A stretch of 64,000 bases of DNA from Amanita rubescens (taxonomy: Eukaryota; Basidiomycota; Agaricomycetes; Agaricales; Amanitaceae). The notes below the pieces were generated by a model. That model was not told where the DNA came from and did no database searches. It saw only the letters and a list, made by a program, of their open reading frames with translations. The position numbers and the translations under genes are program-made. Numbering within the stretch: position 1 is the stretch's first letter; each line of letters begins with the position of its first letter. Shown here one piece after another: positions 33,311 to 45,627 of the stretch. Location: the NCBI GenBank assembly GCA_015039365.1, contig WION01000048.1:205477-269476 (forward strand), written 5' to 3'.

Positions 33311-35187
33311 TCAACAGATCTGGACCTCCCATTCCCCGCCCTCACCGCCGGTCACCGGAAGACTCTTGAGAGCTATTCTTACACGACGTGTGGCAGATGT
33401 GGGGCTACCCGGGAGTGTGAATTGTGATCCATAAGCAAGACTCGAGTCGGGGAGTTGCCCGTATTCGATGGGTGACGATAACTGATGGTATTGATGAGAT
33501 GTCATTGAAGAGACTATCGGAGACAGCATGCCGTAGTCGTTTGGCATACCAATACCAAAGAAGGGATCGTCCTTCGATGACGAGATGGAATAAGGCGATG
33601 TGAATGTGTTCGATTTGGCAGTTCCAGACCAAATGTCCGGTTGTCCAGTATTCGGCCTCGAAGAGAGATCCGAGTTGGACGGTGAGCCCGCCTGCCCAAC
33701 CGATGATGAAGGATGTATCCGAACGCGGATTCTGCCGTCTTCCGATGGCGAGGCATCAAACGAAACATCTAGTCCACCGAGGCCTGCAAGTGCTGGGGTA
33801 TCCACATCTGTAAACTGGAGTTTGCGAGTTATGGGGATGGGAGCAGAACCGGATTTGATGCGTCGGCGTTCTTCGCTATCCATATCCATTCCAGAATGGG
33901 TATTAGCGCGTGTCCAGTCGTAATCGTTAGGTAAATAAGAGTTGTAATCATAACTCGACGTCGGGAGCGTGTCGGGAACAGAGAAGCTTGTAGGGACATT
34001 GCTTTGCACGGGCATAGAAAGAAGTGTGGGTAGGGCACAAAGGAGAACCTGCTTACCCGCTCATCAGTTAAGGTGAGTGTCTGTGAAGATTGGACTTACC
34101 ATGAGGCCCAAACTAGCACCGGATCTATGTGGAGAGGGGATATTAGGTATTGTCCGGGACGACGACGACAGAGATAATTGATTATCTGCTGTTTCGACCT
34201 TGATAGCTGCATCGTTGCATTTTGTAGCCAACTCTGCGCTGAGTTCACGCTCTCTATCTTTGGCGGCAGCAAGTTGTGCCCGAAGTTGTTCTATTTCAGA
34301 AACCAGTTCGCCGTCATGCTGCTTCGGATGCGCGCCAGAATTGCCATTTTGAGTGAACGCAAGAAGCCTAGCGTTCTCCTGCTCGAGCTCAGAAACTCGA
34401 CTGCCAAAAAAGAGAAGATGAATTAATCCGCGGTTCTAGGTGGAAGCATAATGACAATGACGTACACTTCCATGTTTTCAAACTCTTCGCGTTTCCGCTG
34501 CCTGCTAAGGAAGGCAGCAGCACGGTTCTTGACCAGACGGGCTTCTCGTTTGCTTAGCCCGGTCACGTCAGGGGGGATAAAGTCCTTGGTGCTAATGCGT
34601 TCGCCAGAACGGGGCTTCTTAGTAACAATAGAGGTTGTTACACCAGCGCGTTTCGTCGCGTGAGATTGAACTTCAAAGGGGTGATGGGCAGCTGACGAGG
34701 ACACCGAGGAAGAAGAGTGGGGGCGATCATCCATACTCATTGCAGCGGAAGGAGTTGGAGAAGGGGGCAGCTGTGCTTGTGCCAGTTGAGAATAAGTGAA
34801 TACCTGGTTGGTCGGAAGGCACAGCTCCGGTTCGGAAGAATCATCTGGGGTCATTCGTGACTTGAGCATTCTAGGAGCTGGAGATGGAGGGTCTGTACTT
34901 GTGGGGGAAGGATAATAAAAGTTGTAACTAGTAAAAGAGTCGGAGTAAAGGGTCGAGTTTGAGTCCCAGGCTGGGTCTGAAGGTGAGAGTAAAGGTGCAT
35001 CTGCTGAAATGATCTGAGACATGAGAAGGGATGGGGAGTCGTCGTCGTGCATAACGGATGGTTTTAAGTGTGGACCAGAGCGCTTCTCCAATGGGAAGTC
35101 CGGACTTACATCGCTCATCCCCATACTCACCGACTGCGTACTCAGGTAGCTTCGGACTGTTGCTTCCCTGAGATTCTCCCAATCCAC
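33311..35187 (-). CDS. bZIP transcription factor with a hydrophobic segment
   Basis: The ATG at 35187 starts a 230-residue Ser/Pro-rich region, then the basic region LSKREARLVKNRAAAFLSRQRKR with the N-x7-R core (NRAAAFLSR). An intron (donor about 34448) falls exactly at the junction between basic region and zipper. Then VSELEQENARLLAF gives the zipper, followed by a second coiled coil (EIEQLRAQLAAAKDRERELSAEL). A tiny exon and the next one encode ASLGLMVLLCALPTLLSM, a 16-18 residue hydrophobic segment. After that come about 210 polar residues with a Ser/Pro-rich tail to 33311. The order bZIP, hydrophobic segment, long tail recalls membrane-tethered ATF6/CREB3-type factors, but the segment may be too short to span a membrane. 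The target is not known. Confidence 0.8.
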
Positions 35188-36682
35188 TCACCCCTCCCTT
35201 ATCCCCGTTCTGTCCGGCTCCTCCCCTTCGGACTTCGGCGCGCTTTCCACATCTGCCCTCTACCCCCCGAAATCACCTAACTCTTATGTATATACCTTGT
35301 TTTTTTCTTTCTTTCTTTCAACTCGGATACTAGTGCCCCACATTCGTCAATTACCCGATATGTCCCGCTAATCCGAGGACATGATTTCACATCCCTCACA
35401 ACCGGACAACGTTCCGCAACGACCCTGGTCACATCCCACCGCGACGCTCCCTCATCAGAAGGGCGGCATCGAAAATCGTGTTTCCGCGGAAAGCTATACT
35501 CACAAACGTCTATTTCGCCCCTGATGCGTCGACGCTTTTGAACGAACATCAAGTTTACAAGACGGAATGGATGTCTCGCCCCGACATGTCAACATGTCAA
35601 TTTCATTAAGCGAAACTCAATTACTTTCTATACCGAGCGAATCTTCCTTTTGCCGATCAACACCCAGAACACAGGAGAATGTGAGCGATAAAGGCATAAT
35701 ATCACGAGACCCAACTGATTTCCTATTTCATAAGTGTCTACTCTCTGCCAATCATTCCTGTGAGATCCGATTGTGCACCGGAACAAGTAAGCTGATTTCT
35801 ATAATTCTCATCAGTATCGTTTGTTGCTCACGACAAAAATCCTTGACTCTCGGGAGCGCGGTAACTCAGCGGCCCCGGGCAACAACGGAATAAAGATGGT
35901 ACGTTACTTCCGCAAATATGTTTTCTCTAGACGGCCCTCGATACCATCACCCCGATAATCGACAACCGTCGTCGATCAATCATCGGGTGGATCGTTGTGG
36001 TGTGGAGACGGGATTGGACGCCCGTTCGAGTACATCCCAGCAACATACTAACTAATGGTTATTCCACGCGCCGCATCAAGTTTGCGCGATGATCATCGTA
36101 TTTTCCATCTGTCGTGACTAATATAGGCGGTCCATACATTTGAAGTTATCCACCTCTAACAGCCCCGCCTGAGAACGATCAAACGAGCAAAGATAAGTAT
36201 ACTTCCACGGAACATGCTATGGCCAGTTTTTTGGTTTCACCCCTTTCAACCGTACATCAGTAAAACAGATGCAGGGCACAACCCCATGCGTTTATATCCC
36301 GTACCTCTAACCAACTCTAACCACCCATAGTCACACGCCTCAACAGTCTTCCGGCGCGGCGATAACAGGATGGGAAGAGGACATCAGATGAGTAGTACTA
36401 TATCACAAGCGATAAATTTCACTTTACGGTCATCCGGCGAGATATTATGTCCCAGTTAAGAATAGAATTAGAAGCATCGGATATAGACACTTTTGGCCCC
36501 GCACTGTATTAAGTCGGATAGCATATCTTGTCTCGCAAATTCAAACACAACTTTAACCTTCAAATCCTTTCATGTGCTTTACAAAACTCGTTTCGAGTGC
36601 TCAGGTGAATTTAGGATCATAATTTTATTCATAGTATTACAGCAAAGTATAAAATCATTTTTCAACTATTCCCTTTAGGCTT
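35188..36682. other. Intergenic / leader of the bZIP gene
   Basis: About 1.5 kb between the bZIP start and the stop of the left permease. It includes pyrimidine-rich stretches just upstream of the bZIP ATG (for example tttctttctttctttc near 35305), typical of strongly expressed fungal promoters. No gene recognised; frames at 35277-35893 look like chance. Confidence 0.5.
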
Positions 36683-38902
36683 TCAAAGTGTATAGTAGAA
36701 TCCTTCCTTCCCTTCTAATGGTCCGGCCAACTTTCCCTCTCGCGACAGTCGGTTTAGGCGACGGTAATGGAAGTGGGTTGCGGCAAGGACTATAATAAGA
36801 ATTCCTTGACATCCCATAGTGGTGATCAGCCCTGTCGCGTAACTATGTCAGATCTCCAAAAAATTGCCCCGTAATTTATCTTTACCTGGAATATACCGAG
36901 GAGCGTCCTGGTCGCGAAAAGAAGTACTGGCTAATATCCCTCCGCACCCTGCAAACAAGACAGTCATAGCACTTTGTACCGATCTGACCAGATTATCGCA
37001 TCAAATTATTTATGTGGGTGCCAGCATTAGCTCACCTCTTGCTCTGCGTTGCAACATTATTAGATGCCTAGTGTAAAGCTTAAACGAATCAAGGATTTGC
37101 AAACGGTTTGTCAAATACTGACATATGCGATGATGCCGGGAAAAGTTCCTATATTTCCAACGTTTAGCACGAAAGTACCTGGATATCGTGTAAGCAGAAA
37201 TAGAAGCCAGTAATAACGAGACGTGCCGAAATATCGGGCTGCATTATCCTTCGCAAACGCCGTGATAGCAACGCCTACAAGACAGATTGTGGCTTGTATC
37301 AGTATATAGCCCGCCCTGTGCTTGTTCTTGTCTGACAACCACGAAAAGAACATGGTAGTCAATATCTGTCACGTCAATATTCATTGCGAGGTTGCACGAA
37401 AACAAGAGCTGGGTACTAACAGCAGGTCCATACGGTGGAGCGCTCTAAGGTAGCAAGTTTGTACATCAGAAATATTGAAGTAGTCAGAGAGGCGCACCAA
37501 GAGAAGAGCGTTGGAAGTCGGCCACCCCATCCCTATCAGAATGATCGAAATGTAATAAGCCAATGCATCTGCGAGACATTTCAGTGCTAAGTACGGATAA
37601 CACACTTGTGGCTTACATGCGGGCATGCTAGCACACATAAACATGATCCCTGGCACAGCGGCAGTAAGCATAGAAATCGCATAGGCTTGCAATGCTATGT
37701 ACCTGATGCCCATAATGTCCAATCGCAAAGATGAGTAAAAACCTTTTGGCGAGTTAGAGGATCTGGAATTGAGTCTCCGCGATCCTCTTCAATGCGCTTG
37801 AGAACTATGGCAGTTTCCTGGGGAGTTAAAAAGGTATTTTTGTCCGGGAAGTCCGGTATAAACAACCAAGCAAGGATGCCAAGAAAAAGCGTGACAGCTC
37901 CTTCGATGATCTAATGTGTTGCTTCAATGACAGTTGGCACGAAAAAGAGACAAGCATACAAAGATCCAAGACCAACCAGCGATGCCACGCTTTCCATCTA
38001 GTAGACTGAAAACGTATGCAAGGATAGGGCTGAAACCCATGGCTGCCACCGCTAACAACCAGAATATGGCCAATCTTAGATGACATTGATCAGGGATGTC
38101 AATATCGAAGCTTGACTATACATGCACGTACCGTTTCTGCACCTCATGACGCTTGTACCTATGGTTTTGCAAAAATTATAAAATTTACTGTGGTGTCAAT
38201 GCAGACTAACCATGTGGATATTACAAAAATCATGGCAGGGAAATACGACGCCTATCATTGCTATCAATAATGGCTCGGAAATAACAAAACGCATATTGAT
38301 GTTACCTCGCAAGCACCGAGTAAGACGCGGCATACAGCGAGATCGCCCCATTTAGGGACAAATCCCATTCCCAACTGTACGGCGCCCCAACCAACGACGG
38401 AAAACCCTATTACATTCCTGACCCCGAAGCGCCTAAGGATCAGGTTACCAGGTAGTTGACTGGAATATAGAAATCAAGTAAGGAACATCAGAAGTTTTTT
38501 TTACGTACAGTAACACATAAGGAATAAAATAAACACAAGTGACGATGGTATACCTGGAATGAATATCAAGTTGCTGTAACCAGAGTATTCAGAGTCGCTT
38601 TGAGTAGAAGAAAAGGAAATGCCACCTACAAGGTCCCTCCCCATCCCCGCGGTATTTGCTGCACCAAGATTGACTCTGTCAATCAATGCAAACGAGTATA
38701 TAGTGGCAAGCAAAGGAAGAATGCGCCAGTCGACGAATCGACTATACAACAAACATGTTCAGTGTAATGAAACTTGGGAGTATAAAACGAACATAATTCT
38801 TTCCTCCAGAGTCTTGTCATCTTCGCTGGACTCGACCTTGGAAAATGAATCGCGAGATGTTCCTTTTGTGTCGGTGTCGGGAAAAGTGGGATGGTCAATC
38901 AT
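36683..38902 (-). CDS. MFS anion:cation permease, Dal5/allantoate family (left copy)
   Basis: Twelve-span plasma-membrane transporter of the Dal5/Tna1 family (allantoate, nicotinate, vitamins and similar anions). The ATG at 38902 was chosen as the first in frame, giving MIDHPTFPDTD. Then come FVDWRILPLLATIYSFALIDRVNLGAANTAGMGRDL (about 38750-38635), RYTIVTCVYFIPYVLLQLPGNLILRRFG, GFSVVGWGAVQLGMGF, WYKRHEVQKR, MFFSWLSDKNKHRAGY (about 37330) and a C-terminal span with YATGLITTMGCQG. About 12 exons. An apparent stop near 38590 disappears when the acceptor at gttacag (about 38565) is used. The gene at 39845 is a paralogue in tandem. Substrate cannot be told from sequence. Confidence 0.85.
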
Positions 38903-39844
38903 AGTTGCCAATGCAGTCACGCTATTCAATAAGTGGGGCAACCCTGGAGCAGCCGCCTTTATAGTAGTCCAAGCACTCGTCCAAGCATAGAGACCCTGAT
39001 GTATTGAGGGATTTCATGAACACACGGATGAGGCCCATAAGATTCCCAGTCAAAGCTCGAACATTCCGCGACACCAGTCATTCTTGACATCTTGCAAACT
39101 ACATTTTCTCAATTAATTGTCCACGCTCAACAAGACCGCTATGGCAGCGCGCTCCAGCTCTCTGGATCGTTAGCGACGGCTCGCCGAACGGTCGTACCCC
39201 GGCCACTTTATAGACTTTTGACTGACAGGCTCTTCCGCACCTCAAGGCACGATAGGCGTTCAGGATCGCGCGCCTAAGACCCCTGATACGGCGTGATAGA
39301 ACAACGAGTTCAGCGTCGCGGGAGAGAAAAAGGCGAACACATACTGTCTTTACGTTACCCGTACCGAGTGCCGCCGAATTCAACCTTTCATCTTGTTTCT
39401 CGCGGCCATTTGGTGCAACATTAATCGTCTTGGATGTATACTTATGGTACGGTACGTTTGCAGCAAAGCCAAAGGATTACGTCACTCGCCTCGATGCTGC
39501 CGACAAAGAAACTTTGAAGTGAATTTCTCAAGATCGGATGCGCGGAAAGAATCCGAGTTTGATTGGTTCCGCTACACAGCCTCAACTTGCATTCCACAAG
39601 TGTCAAAAAGATCCCTACGGGAAGTGCATTCAAGTTCGGTACGTTCGGTACGAGGACATGCGCGATTCTCCACACGGACATGAGTCCCTTCATCGCCCGC
39701 ACGACAGCCAAGTAGATTGACATGAGTATCAGATAAGTATCCGCTCCATTATCGAATACAAGCCAACATTCGGATAGTCGAATATAAAAATTGAAAGAGG
39801 TAATGCCTCTATTCGGCATATTCCGTGACATACTTTGACCCTGA
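38903..39844. other. Intergenic between tandem permeases
   Basis: About 940 bp holding the promoter of the left permease. A 129-codon minus-strand frame at 39442-39831 has no recognisable domain. Nothing else seen. Confidence 0.5.
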
Positions 39845-41914
39845 CTACATTGTATATCGGAAGCCTGGTTGTCCTTCTAAAATCACCGATGATCCAATGC
39901 GTGCTTTGGAATTCTGGCTCCAGAAATGCATCGTGGTACCTGCAAGAAGCAATAATAGAAGAATCTGGCAAGCTATCGACGCATATATGCCTGGAATATA
40001 TCGAGGGAAGTCTTCTTGTCGGAAAACAGCGGATGTGAATATACCGCCTATCGCGCCGAACGATACGACTAGGGCTGACATAACGGCCTTTTTACTGTGA
40101 GATATAACATTGTTCGAAGACTTGATATGGAAATTCATCCATTATCAGTCTCTAGCACGTTGGATGTTTGAAACTCACGTAGGCCAAGATACCGGAGATA
40201 CCCATTGTGGAACCCGCAGTGCTAAGAAAGAGTCCTGGGGAGGGGTAATTCAGTTCGTATTGGCATCTTCGGTTCTACGGAATACGCACCCGCATACCTC
40301 AAATTGGGTTGTATGACGAAGCCAGTAAGTGTTAGTCCAATGATTCCCGAAATAGCACCCATGGCAATGAATGCAGCTCTGTGTCGGATCTTGTCAGATA
40401 TCCACGCAAAAATCATGTTATTCATCCCCTGTTGTTACGTTCATTGACACGCCATACGATAAAGTAATATCACCGACTGCAACTATGAACGGTGGTGCAC
40501 TCTATGGAACCATGTGAATCAACACGTGCAGGTGATCCGATCCACCTACCAGCAGCATCGAATCTCTAATGTTCCAGCCCATGCTCTTAAGAATGATCGT
40601 AATGAAGAATCTACAACTGGTTGAAGGCTAATCTCTGAACAAAATCTGCCTTACCCGTTCGCGAATCCAGGAACCGTCGCACAGAAATACATTAATCCTG
40701 CAATATCATCCTGAATAACTGTCATGCCGAAATACGTCTTAGCATGCTCACCGAATGCCCACAATTTCCAATCCAGGAGGTGAGATTTCACCTTATTTCC
40801 TGTTATCACATCCGGAACAGAATCTCCTCTGTCTTCTTCAATGCGCTTCAGGATTAACTCGGTCTGTTCCGCGTCTAAAAATTGGTTCTGGTCGGGAAAA
40901 TCGGGTAGGTATCTCCATGAAAGGAGGCCGCAGACTATCGTAATGGCTCCCTCGATGATCTAGAATATGAACAATTTATTAACATCCCTGCGGCAGGGAC
41001 TAATACCTACGAATATCCAAGACCAGGCAGTTATGCCGAATTTACCACCGAGTAGACTGATAAGGTAGGCCAATATTGGACTGAGGCCCCCAGCCAGTAT
41101 TGCGATGAACCAAAGGGCGGCGAGCCTGCGCCCAATGACTATTGATTCAATCGGAAGTTCGGACCGGACGGAGCTTACCGTTTTTGGACTTCGTGTCGGA
41201 TGTACCTGTAGCGATGTCAAGTTCTGGGAAAATAGTAAGCCTTTCAACGCACCACGTCGAGATGATGAATAAGAGTGCAGGGAAAAAACCCGCCTGTCAA
41301 GTTCCGCATGAAGGACATCCCGAGCAGGCGTAGAAGCGCACCTCCATGGCCCCAAGTAGAACTCGGCAAAGCATTAGGTATCCCCACGACCGAACGAACC
41401 CCATGCTCAGCTGCACAACTCCCCACGAAACTACGCAGAAACCCAAAAAGTTCTTAGCGCCTATCTGCCGTACGAACAAATTGCTCGGTAATTGACTAGA
41501 GAAAGATCAACAAGAATTTCAATGTGCGTATGGGGCACTTGCAGCAAGACATATGGTATAAAGTACACAAGCGACAGGACGCTGTAACGACTTCCGACGT
41601 TTATATGCTGCGACACGATCAACACGTCAAACCCTCAAGTGCAGCTTGCGCTCACCAAATCTTCACCCATTCCCGCAACGCGAGCAATCCCTAGGTTTGC
41701 CCTGTCCATGAAATCCAATGCGCATAGAAATCCTAGAAAATATACTAAACGTAAATCTATCTGGCGCCTTGATCAACGTAAGCAAGCCTAGAAGCGATAC
41801 AAGCAAGACCGGAGCTTACAGCGTCTTCCGCTCCAAGTTCTCGAGTCGGCGCTTCGAGTCGTCACCTTTAGCTGTTGGAGAAATTTGTTTGGGTTCGGCG
41901 TCGAATTCTGTCAT
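39845..41914 (-). CDS. MFS anion:cation permease, Dal5/allantoate family (right copy)
   Basis: Paralogue of the permease to its left, same orientation. The ATG at 41914 opens MTEFDAEPKQISPTAKGDD, then LERKTLRQIDLRLVYFLGF after the first splice, FMDRANLGIARVAGMGEDL, RYSVLSLVYFIPYVLLQLPSNLFVRQIG, GFCVVSWGVVQLSMGF, WYIRHEVQKRLAALWF, FPDQNQFLDAEQTELILKRIEEDRGDSVPD (the cytosolic loop) and MIFAWISDKIRHRAAF (about 40415). It ends GQPGFRYTM. One intron (41496-41542) uses a GC donor with a strong gcaagt consensus. All joins checked keep the frame, so it looks intact. Substrate unknown. Confidence 0.83.
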
Positions 41915-42680
41915 CGTTCAAGTGCGCTTGCAGGACGACAGCGCGGCAGACCTCGACCTTTAAAACTCCGGCAAACGGGAGTTTGGCACAAAGGATGAAG
42001 CCCGAAGAAGCCTATAGGACAAGAAGCAGCATGAACGCCACGGGCATCCTGCGTCCAGGTCTGAAAGAACTGGAGGATCACCACAAGGTCTCCCGCTATC
42101 GAAGAGGTTAAACGAACGAAGAGTGCTTGCTACACGCACATGCTTATGCGAATCTTGGTTGTGTTAGTGTCGATCCTATGCCTAGAAGTACGCTTCGACT
42201 GGCTGACGGCGAGCGATCCCCAGCTTCCTGCGTCGAGCACGGGCATTGCCCTTTGTCAGTTTAGCGAGGGGCACCGATTTCTTTTTGCGACTCTGCGCCA
42301 TCAGGATTGCTGCGCGAATAACTCTACCCATGCCGGCGGTTGAGACATCCGTATTCACATTCACGAGTCGTACGACTCGGGTTGACATCGGGCATCATAA
42401 AGACCAACGAACTCAGGTAATCGCAGATAAAATAAGGCTGATGTTTACTAACCGAAACGATAAAAAATAACTCTAGAATTCAAGTCCATTGATCATAAAT
42501 AAGACTTGCATAAATTGCGCTCTGTCTCTCTCTGCTCCTACATCCTGCCATATAGATACATGCATGCATGCTCATACACGCGAAACAGCATACAAATAAA
42601 CTGTTTTCAAAGGCCTTGAGATGAAAATTAAAAAAAACAATGATGTAAGCACTTACGATCCGCGCATGAGACAACTCCTA
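41915..42680. other. Intergenic, with an unexplained Arg/Lys-rich minus-strand frame
   Basis: Promoter of the right permease and 3' flank of the NMNAT gene. A minus-strand frame at 42182-42388 reads MAQSRKKKSVPLAKLTKGN and then Arg-rich sequence, ending at 42182. It might be a small basic protein but I cannot match it. Plus-strand frames overlap it. Confidence 0.4.
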
Positions 42681-43801
42681 CTATGAAGGGACTGTTAACT
42701 CCTTCTTAGGTCCGCCAAGGGCCGGATCCCTTTCCTTCCCTGTCCCTTTGTTTCCTTTATCTAGATTGGACGAATTTGTTACAACTGCAGCACTTTCGTC
42801 TTGGTACAGTCCATGTTGTTCTATATAATCAACGACTGGATTTGGGAGGAGGTATCGGACCGAAAGGCCTCTACGTAGAAATAGTCGGACCTAAGAGGCG
42901 ATGATGAGTCTAGGGTCGATGCACCATATCGACGGTCAAACCTTGGTGCTGCTGACATCATTCTGTATAAGTTGGGAAATGAGATAAATGTTGGACCGCC
43001 ATCGCTGGAGATTATCGATAGCTTGCTCCAATCCGTTGCCCGCTCGCTCGATGACGAAGACTCCGTAACGACCGAGAATGTGATCAAGCTAATGGAGTAA
43101 GTGGGCCTCGTGATGCGAGTAACAAAGTACTATACGTACATCTTCGTGACTCCAGACACCAGGTTCACTCATAGTCGCGATCAGGTCGGAACCGGCCAAT
43201 AGCATAACGCGAACGTTCCTGTGTTCGCCATCTTCGGTATAAACGCCTCCGAGCCTTTGATTGATTTCATAATCGAAATGATCTAGCACGACGGCGGTGC
43301 GTTGGTATGATTGGAAAGCCTCCCATGTGTCTATCATAAGCCAGGTGTTTGTCTCCTCGGCGGCGTGCATGCACATATTGGCTCTGCAAAGTAACAATTA
43401 GAGTGTATTAAAAATAAGCATGCGCGCTGTGCGTGGGAGTGAATGACACAAGCGGAGATTGGATGGCGACAGAAGTCCCGGCCGATAAGTAGAACGGAAA
43501 AACAAGCTCACCTATGATGAGCACTGAGCAAACCAGGCTTCTTGTATTGGTCGCTAACGGGACTGAGATAACCAGCCATTATCTCGAAATCGGTATTCTG
43601 TCTAACATAATCCTTCGCCATCTCAAACATGCGAAGGTGGAGATAAGTAACTGGGCTGAAAGAACCACATGCGACGAGTACGATCGGAGTCTTTGAGGGG
43701 TCTTTGAGAGTGCGGGAGAGACGGTGAAGAGGGAAAGCGTAATTCTGTGGATAAGTGAACCTGGACTCATAGGGAGGCGATCCAGGTAGAGAGGTGGACA
43801 T
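42681..43801 (-). CDS. Nicotinamide/nicotinate mononucleotide adenylyltransferase
   Basis: Makes NAD+ (or NaAD) from NMN (or NaMN) and ATP; nucleotidyltransferase superfamily. The ATG at 43801 starts MSTSLPGSPPYESRFTYPQNYAFPLHRL. The ATP-binding signature is GSFSPVTYLHLRMFEMA (GxFxPx[HT]xxH). Then DFEIMAGYLSPVSDQYKKPGL, VLDHFDYEINQRLGGVY, RVMLLAGSDLIATM, GRYGVFVIERAG and the second signature DVSSTKVR ([IV]SSTxxR), then LVPxPVVDYIEQHGLY-like sequence. A polar tail of about 40 residues ends at 42681. About five exons. Upstream in-frame ATGs (43861, 43930) would extend the N-terminus, but without conserved sequence. Confidence 0.9.
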
Positions 43802-43963
43802 CGGGGAGGCAAGTGAGGGTATTACTGAAGTGAAAGGAGCAGTGCCAATCCCGATGACCATGAGTAATTGCTTCCCACGGGCTAGTGGCAGCCGAGGCAG
43901 GCGACGGCCGACTGAGAGTGACAGTGGCATGTGCTCTGCTTGGGCGTGACTGCAGCTACCAGC

Positions 43964-44116
43964 GCTGGGCGCGAGCCACGTGCACGCGCTTTCCAGCGAC
44001 CCTCGCAATAAGATTAAAGAAGCCACCGTGTGTCCGCCCACAAGTTAGTAGCTTGACCCTGACCGACTCAATGACGTCATTCTCTTCTTCACACAGGTAT
44101 ACTTAGTTCAGGTAAA
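43964..44116. repeat. Promoter duplicate, left copy (CRE-containing)
   Basis: Matches 45628-45750 in three ordered blocks: gggcgcgagccacgtgcacg, ccctgaccgactcaatgacg and ggtatacttagttcagg. The last block is homologous to the first codons of the polymerase gene at 45723, but the ATG is absent here. This end stays next to the NMNAT start, suggesting that a once-shared divergent promoter was duplicated and pulled apart. Confidence 0.75.
44072..44079. promoter_or_regulatory. CRE/ATF palindrome tgacgtca (NMNAT side)
   Basis: A perfect 8-bp palindrome, the core site of CREB/ATF-type bZIP proteins, 271 bp before the NMNAT start. An identical copy lies at 45699. Confidence 0.55.
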
Positions 44117-44639
44117 GTTAGTTAAATACCAAGTGTGGAAAAGGACGTACTGCACTGTGCACACCTACTGAAGTTCATCAGCGGTTCCGGTAAAAATTCC
44201 ACTGCCCTTGCTTCCATCTCATAGTTTATTAATTATTCATGGCGTTAATTACAGAACTAAATATCCTGATGCACTTGTAGACATACCAATGTCATGCCAA
44301 TTCCCAAAAAGCTGCTTGATCAAGTCGAAAGCAAGAACTCGGCTTCATGAGCAATGTTCGGTACCAGGGACAGGCAAGACCATGAATTATTCACTGCGTG
44401 CGTTACACAATACAACCCGGGCCATCGCTCGTTCTCAAGTACTGGGCCATGCATTAACCTTTTCCTCACGTTGCGACTGCCGCTCCTCGCAGCGTTTTGC
44501 ATAGTTTCTCACCTCCTCTGGTGTTGTCGCTATAAACGGATAAATGAGGAGCATATGGTAGGTATCGAAGGTAGGGCCACCGGGACGGCAACGCCCACCC
44601 CCCTTGTTGCAGCCTCGTCGCGTCGGGGCTTGTCATCTG

Positions 44640-45572
44640 CCATTGGGTAAAGCAAATAGTCCAGCTTTTTCAAGGCACTATCAGCGAACACCGAAATGTT
44701 CTATCACCACGCTTGCATAACGGCCTCAAAAAGCACAGCGGGAGGCCAGTCTGATTTATCGCGAGCGACCCTGATTTTGGTGCCAGACGGCACATTGAAC
44801 AAGAAACCTAAACCTTCTTCTCCACGGGTAAAGAGGTGTGCCGTAAACCATTCTTGCGTGTTGTCTGCATTCGGACTGACATCTAATGTGTCCAAAGCAA
44901 AGTTGGGTGTCTGGCCAGAGACGCTGTCAGCTTCCAATTAAATATATCACATCAACGAGACGGCGTATGTACCACCAAGATGGCGGTATATATATACCCG
45001 AGCCACTATTTGTAACAAAATTGATATACCGACCATTTCGAATGTCATTGATATCCCGTATAATGTCGTTTCCACTAGGGCCAAAACTGCGCTTTCCCGG
45101 GCGGTATAAGCCTCGGTTCCCATTGTAAATCCACACAGCACACAATGCCCTATATGCCGCTGCGTTACATCCTGACGGAAATCACCCAAATATTTTCTTG
45201 CGGTGCTGGGTGTTTTAATCCTAGTGTTTTCAACTGGACTCTCAATCGGAAACATGCGGCACTTCTCTTCATTTGTCGTGGTGTAGTCCAAGTTGATTGA
45301 TTCACTAGGGAGGCCATCATCGTAGTCTATAGGGGTGGGATTGGGTACCAGTGGGTCGTATTCAGCACAGAGATGGCCATGGGTTCCAGTAACAACTCCT
45401 GTAGCGTAGCGGATCCATTTGTACGGTTTTGACGTAAATCTCGATTTAACGAGTCCGTTGATGGGGAAGGCGAGACAGTAGACCCATTTCCGAGATTGGG
45501 AAATTGCACGGTATTCGGGTTGGTGGTTAGAGGAAACTGGACGTGGACATGAATATGAGAGGATGATGTCAT
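44640..45572 (-). pseudogene. Degenerate HNH-nuclease-domain gene between NMNAT and polymerase
   Basis: Minus-strand pieces in different frames follow the order of a large basidiomycete HNH-nuclease protein family: MTSSSHIHVHVQFPL at 45572, then in another frame YCLAFPINGLVKSRF, YKWIRYATGVVTGTHGHLC, DEEKRRMFP-like NEEKCRMFP, FRQDVTQRHIGHCVLCG, then NDIIRDINDIRNGRYIN, TPNFALDTLDVSP, WFTAHLF and EHFGVR followed by stops. At least three frame changes and in-frame stops are visible. The His-containing segment expected after the CVLTG-like motif is not recognisable. Best read as a dead gene, although unrecognised introns could explain some of the frame changes. Confidence 0.6.
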
Positions 45573-45627
45573 TATGAGCTGCACTCCTTGTTCGTGTCCC
45601 CATTGTCCAAGACCCTGGTTGTGCGTG

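Noticed and set aside
38575..38600. Apparent in-frame stop in the left permease after GRDL
   Set aside because: Using the acceptor gttacag near 38565 skips it and restores the family sequence QLDIHSRYTIVTCVYF.
42533..42600. Tract with repeated atgcatgc and tctctctc near 42520-42570 as a possible structured element
   Set aside because: Short simple repeats only; no conserved structure or gene could be supported.
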